Below are positions 60,568 to 64,000 of a stretch of DNA of 64,000 nt, piece after piece (positions within the stretch are counted from its first letter, which is position 1; each line of letters starts with the position of its first letter). The notes beneath the pieces are model-generated. The model saw nothing but the letters and a program-made list of their open reading frames with translations, made no database searches and was not told the origin of the DNA. The stretch spans positions 247,697-311,696 of the forward strand of contig AP018320.1 in the NCBI GenBank assembly GCA_003990705.1, read 5' to 3'. The translations under genes were made by a program, and so were the position numbers. The stretch is from Nostoc sp. HK-01 (GTDB lineage: Bacteria; Cyanobacteriota; Cyanobacteriia; Cyanobacteriales; Nostocaceae).

Positions 60568-62339
60568 TAAAGCATTGATCTCATTCCATCAACGGGTAAT
60601 GCTTCTACTCCTGCTTCTACTGGTTCTTGTGGAATAGGCAAGCGGCGATCTACTTCTTTTATTCTGATATCTAAGTCTTGCTGTGTTGGATATTTTTGAG
60701 TGCTATGCAGTGCCATATTCTTTACTAACTTTTGCCACTTTTGTTGATTGTATTTTTCAATCTTGTCCACATAATCACCAATTTTTATCGTTTTTAACAA
60801 CGGTACTGAACCTTCCTCTTTATTGGCATACGCCGGATTAATAAATACACATTTACCAGCAGGTAACTTCAAAAATTGCGCTGATTCAAATAATTTTTTA
60901 GTTTTTTCTTGTTCACTAGTTGTTGTACTTGGTTTACCGCCACCAGTTGACCTACTCTTGTGCTTGTACTTAATTTCTTCATCACCGAGGAAGCTGGAGA
61001 ATAATTGTGCTGATTCATTTTCACCAGGATTAAACACAAACTTAGTGCTACAAGCCCCCAGGATAGTTTTCGCTACTTCCTTCCCGTAGTTCTTTTCTAA
61101 CTGCCCCATGTTCTGCCAGCCTAAAATACCGCAGAATCCTTCACTTCGTGATTCATTCAGCCATCTATATAAATCAGGCAAATAAATCGACGGTAATTCA
61201 TCTAGTGCAACGATTAATGGCCCAGAATCCACTCGTTTAGAAGCAATATTCCGCGCTATTGTCATGTGTAAAATGCTCGTCATTAAAGGAGCTACAGCAT
61301 CACGGCGTTCTCTATCCAGCCCAAAGATAATCATCTGCTTTCGCTTAATTTCTAACGGCAGAGTAGTTTTACCCACAAAACACCCCAGCGTATTTTTCGC
61401 CATAAAACGAGTGAACATTAAGCTGGCGGTCGCTGTAATCCCTGCCACCGTCTTTTCACTAGCCGCAGAACTGAACAGTTGACCAAACGCTATCCTAATC
61501 CAGGGATTTAGTGATGCCCCCATCAGTCGGTTAATCATTTGTTCGCTAGAAAGAATGGCAGCAGCAGTCATTATGTCTGCATATTCCCCAAACTCTTTAG
61601 TCAGCATCAATATCGCTTGGGTCAGTTGATCCCCTGACGGGCCAAAAAATCCATCTTCACTGGCGTTAGTTAATATTCGGAAATTCTTGTTAATTACTGT
61701 GGCTAATTGCCTTGCTGTTTCCGCATCAGACGAATCTCTTAAAAAGTCCAGCGGGTTGCATACTTCTGATTCCGGAAACCCTGGTGCGAATATGTGTACA
61801 TCATAGCCCTTTAATCGGGCATACGCCGCAATTTTGGCTTGTGATGGGTATTTGAAGTCATACAAGACAATCCCAAATCCTTGGTCAATTGCTGAATATA
61901 TCATCGGGTTGACCGCACTATAAGTCTTCCCGCTTCCCGGTGCGCCGATCGCTGCCGTTCCCCTTTGTGCATCTGGTATGTATAAAGGAATTACATTACT
62001 TTGCCGTGGGGTTTTTGAATCTTTGAATCGATGCTGCCCAATGTACAGTGCAGCACTATCACATTTGGGATTGGCTATCTGCTGAAGTGCTTTTTTCTTT
62101 GCTGTAACAGTTTCCTTGTTTCCTCCCCAATAAGAGGTGGCTATTTTCTTTTTCTTAGATCCATCTCCTAACACCACTTTCATTACAAAATAAACCCCTA
62201 ATGCCCCTAATAGTGCTAATCCATTAGGTGTGAGAAAGTGATGTGTATACTTGCCAACATCATGGTTGGGGTTTTGTAATTGCTCAACACGAAATGGTTG
62301 ATTATCATTAATCAACTGTGTTTGAGTATTATTTCTCAT
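60567..62339 (-). CDS. Type IV coupling protein (VirD4/TraD/TraG family, 590 aa)
   Basis: An N-terminal membrane helix (residues about 40-57) anchors it. Walker A GAPGSGKT is at 132-139 and Walker B GPLIVALDELP near residue 375, followed by the RSEGFCGILGWQNMGQLEKNYG segment typical of coupling proteins. It links the relaxosome to a secretion channel and pumps DNA. No VirB-type channel genes are in the window, although a degenerate relaxase-like gene and a large exported protein flank it. The plasmid is therefore at least mobilisable, and may be self-transmissible if the channel genes lie to the right. Confidence 0.92.
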   Translation of the reverse strand: MRNNTQTQLINDNQPFRVEQLQNPNHDVGKYTHHFLTPNGLALLGALGVYFVMKVVLGDGSKKKKIATSYWGGNKETVTAKKKALQQIANPKCDSAALYIGQHRFKDSKTPRQSNVIPLYIPDAQRGTAAIGAPGSGKTYSAVNPMIYSAIDQGFGIVLYDFKYPSQAKIAAYARLKGYDVHIFAPGFPESEVCNPLDFLRDSSDAETARQLATVINKNFRILTNASEDGFFGPSGDQLTQAILMLTKEFGEYADIMTAAAILSSEQMINRLMGASLNPWIRIAFGQLFSSAASEKTVAGITATASLMFTRFMAKNTLGCFVGKTTLPLEIKRKQMIIFGLDRERRDAVAPLMTSILHMTIARNIASKRVDSGPLIVALDELPSIYLPDLYRWLNESRSEGFCGILGWQNMGQLEKNYGKEVAKTILGACSTKFVFNPGENESAQLFSSFLGDEEIKYKHKSRSTGGGKPSTTTSEQEKTKKLFESAQFLKLPAGKCVFINPAYANKEEGSVPLLKTIKIGDYVDKIEKYNQQKWQKLVKNMALHSTQKYPTQQDLDIRIKEVDRRLPIPQEPVEAGVEALPVDGMRSML

Positions 62340-62400
62340 TCTATTTATGGTATTGGAAATTTTTGGTTGTTTTGTTGAGCTATAACTTCAAAGCAATTTC

Positions 62401-63768
62401 TTAGTCAGGGAGTGTTGCGGGTTTACCAAAAATAATTGGGTCTTTTTCTCGATACTCGATGAAAGGCACTGGCCCAATAAAATATGGCGAACAGGTGCGA
62501 CCAATGAAGGGGATGGTTTTGCAGATTCTAAAAAACATCGCCGTTTGCATCGAGCCTGTTGATTCATCAATATCCCAAATTACTTGTTTAAAAGCCGAAC
62601 CAAAAGGATTGCGCCCTGTTGGTTCTTTACCCCCATTGAGAGCTTTGAGTATGCCAAATCCGCCTCTTACCTTCTGAACTTTGCCGGAAATCCACTGCAC
62701 ACCCGTTGTTCTCCCGATGCCGGACATCTCTGCATGAGCGCAATTATCCTGTAGGCAAGGTACATTAAACCCTTGTTGATAACTCCCGGAGATCGAGCGA
62801 ATCCGGTTCGCTTCAATATCTCTTAGTACAAGGTCAACTTGACCGACAAACGATAAGTCAACATTTAATAAACCCGGAAAATTATCCCAAGTTAAATCTG
62901 TTAGCCCAGGTACGCCATCAATAAAACTTTCTTGCCAATTACCGAACCCGTCAAATCTCGCCCGCTCTAGTCCAGGTATATCTGTAATTTTGTAATTTTT
63001 TAAATTAATCCCCTGACCTAATCTTGCTCGTTGTAATCTGGCAATCTGAGCTAAATTACCAATTCTTCTGTTAGAGGCCAAAATCCCTTGTCGCTTGAGA
63101 AAATCGTCAAGCGGTTTCACATCTTTAACTGATTTATTGGCGAGTCCTGGCACTGCCCTAGATAAACTTGGTAATGTTTGCCAATTCATCAGTTGAAAAT
63201 CTGACAATCTCAAATTATTTAATCTCAAATTTTGAGCGCGAGAGATTTTTTCTAAATCTAGTGTTTCTAAATTTAACTCTGTATCTTCAAAATCCCCAAG
63301 TTTTAAAAACTCTGCAATACTTTGTCCTGATTTCCACGCTCTAGTTTCGGTTCTACCATTAACTCGATAGGTAATTTTTCCATCTTCTCTTATTACCATA
63401 TCGCTAAATTTTAAACGTGACCAATCTGGGATAAAGCCTCCTTCCCCCTCAACAAAGGGTACTTGCGCTGAAGCTGGAGGTAAAATAAATCCAATTGCTT
63501 GGTTGAGAACTCCGTACTTCCAAAAGCTATGGATGAATAAGAAAAACATCAACCCAAAAAATATTAAATATTTAATTCGGGCATCATTATTTCTCTGAAG
63601 ATGTTTTTTATTAACTAAAACTTGCTGAGAATGAATGTTATTATTAGCTTCTAATCCCGGATTTTTGTCTGATTCAGGTATGAGATTTGAAGGCTTTATC
63701 ATGCTCAACATGAAATAAATTAATATTTGATTTGGGATTTTAACTGATGTCTCTTGTTGCTGATTCAT
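62401..63768 (-). CDS. Exported protein of the transfer region (455 aa)
   Basis: One membrane helix (residues about 66-90, IFFGLMFFLFIHSF) is followed by a possible cut after PPASAQ near residue 102, so the remaining 350 residues are likely outside the cytoplasm. The middle contains short Leu-rich motifs (LNLETLDLEKI, LRLNNLRLSDFQL) and repeated PGL segments. The end has four cysteines in pairs (CLQDNCAH and CKTIPFIGRTC) that could form disulfides. It lies 62 bp upstream of the coupling protein on the same strand. No family is recognised by name; it may form part of a mating channel. Confidence 0.7.
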   Translation of the reverse strand: MNQQQETSVKIPNQILIYFMLSMIKPSNLIPESDKNPGLEANNNIHSQQVLVNKKHLQRNNDARIKYLIFFGLMFFLFIHSFWKYGVLNQAIGFILPPASAQVPFVEGEGGFIPDWSRLKFSDMVIREDGKITYRVNGRTETRAWKSGQSIAEFLKLGDFEDTELNLETLDLEKISRAQNLRLNNLRLSDFQLMNWQTLPSLSRAVPGLANKSVKDVKPLDDFLKRQGILASNRRIGNLAQIARLQRARLGQGINLKNYKITDIPGLERARFDGFGNWQESFIDGVPGLTDLTWDNFPGLLNVDLSFVGQVDLVLRDIEANRIRSISGSYQQGFNVPCLQDNCAHAEMSGIGRTTGVQWISGKVQKVRGGFGILKALNGGKEPTGRNPFGSAFKQVIWDIDESTGSMQTAMFFRICKTIPFIGRTCSPYFIGPVPFIEYREKDPIIFGKPATLPD

Positions 63769-63801
63769 AGGTTTTGAAATTTATTGACATTGAAGTGATT
63801 A

Positions 63802-64000
63802 TCAAAACTTTGTCAACCTTGGCTTGGTGTCTGAGCGATTCTGGATTCTGGCATTCTCTCCCAGTAGGGTTAATTTATTGACTAATTCCATTGAAACAAC
63901 AGCTTTATCAGCAGCAGCATTCAGGTCATCACCTTGTTGTAAATAGGTAATTAATTTTTGCAGTCGTTGATGTAATTCATCATCAGGATTCAGCCATTTA
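63802..64000 (-). CDS. C-terminal part of a transfer-region protein (partial)
   Basis: Read on the minus strand, 65 codons are open from the right edge to a TGA at 63802-63804: KWLNPDDELHQRLQKLITYL, then LNAAADKAVVSMELVNKLTLL, ending TKPRLTKF. It is a helical, soluble end of a protein whose start lies beyond the window. It is the likely first gene of the coupling-protein operon. No family is recognised from this fragment. Confidence 0.6.
   Translation of the reverse strand, partial: KWLNPDDELHQRLQKLITYLQQGDDLNAAADKAVVSMELVNKLTLLGENARIQNRSDTKPRLTKF

Noticed and set aside
1..64000. tRNA, rRNA or riboswitch genes
   Set aside because: Looked for cloverleaf ends and conserved rRNA stretches by eye; none convincing. 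A covariance-model scan would be needed to exclude small RNAs.

Overview
The window looks like part of a large plasmid from a filamentous, probably heterocyst-forming cyanobacterium (Nostoc/Calothrix/Anabaena type). The evidence is the many HIP1 octamers (GCGATCGC), AT-rich DNA with cyanobacterial heptamer repeats, and cyanobacterial gene families: WD40/TPR-CHAT proteins, a group 2 sigma factor, a Ycf46-like AAA protein and DUF3854-type plasmid proteins. Partition genes of two kinds, a MobV relaxase and a VirD4/TraD coupling protein point to a plasmid. No tRNA, rRNA or CRISPR array was seen.

Layout. (1) 1-15160: transposase and caspase remnants, then four co-oriented genes for exported proteins: WD40-TPR-CHAT, subtilisin-like protease, TPR-CHAT and a TAT-type caspase. 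Each is preceded by the same promoter-like element (TTGCATA(A/T)CC, about 20 bp, then a TATAT-like box), so they look like one regulon. (2) 15126-19433: a decayed ParM-like gene, an iteron-like cluster, a lipoprotein gene, and an overlapping parA-parB pair bracketed by two nearly identical long palindromes (candidate parS/operator). (3) 19691-27536: a membrane methyltransferase, a sigma factor with a LexA-box-like palindrome upstream, small plasmid proteins, and a methylase-plus-helicase fusion of the strawberry-notch type. (4) 28090-35707: an M50-type membrane peptidase, a protein with an internal PEP-CTERM-like segment, a 1491-residue modular protein (leishmanolysin-like, LysM-like, coiled coil, PPC, lysozyme-like end) and an ArgRS-derived protein without a visible catalytic start. 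(5) 35765-43406: a MITE with 10-bp target duplication, a broken copy of the 3' end of a large gene, a catalase-family gene, and that large gene itself. It encodes 1591 residues with an R-x-P ... DYDGD signature like double-psi-barrel RNA polymerases. (6) 43403-51825: an IS5-family element inside a response-regulator gene, a DUF192 protein, an AAA ATPase head to head with a nuclease-like gene, and an actin-type partition operon with an array of 10-bp iterons upstream. (7) 51840-64000: transfer region with oriT candidate, MobV relaxase, two P-loop ATPases, membrane proteins, a TOPRIM/DUF3854 protein, a degenerate relaxase-like protein, the coupling protein and a large exported protein.

The strongest candidates for undescribed biology are the RNA-polymerase-like protein (38039-42814), the co-regulated CHAT/caspase/subtilase set, the M50/PEP-CTERM/modular-toxin-like/ArgRS-like cluster, and the actin-type partition system with a duplicated adaptor. 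All functional statements come from motif recognition by eye; no database search was run.
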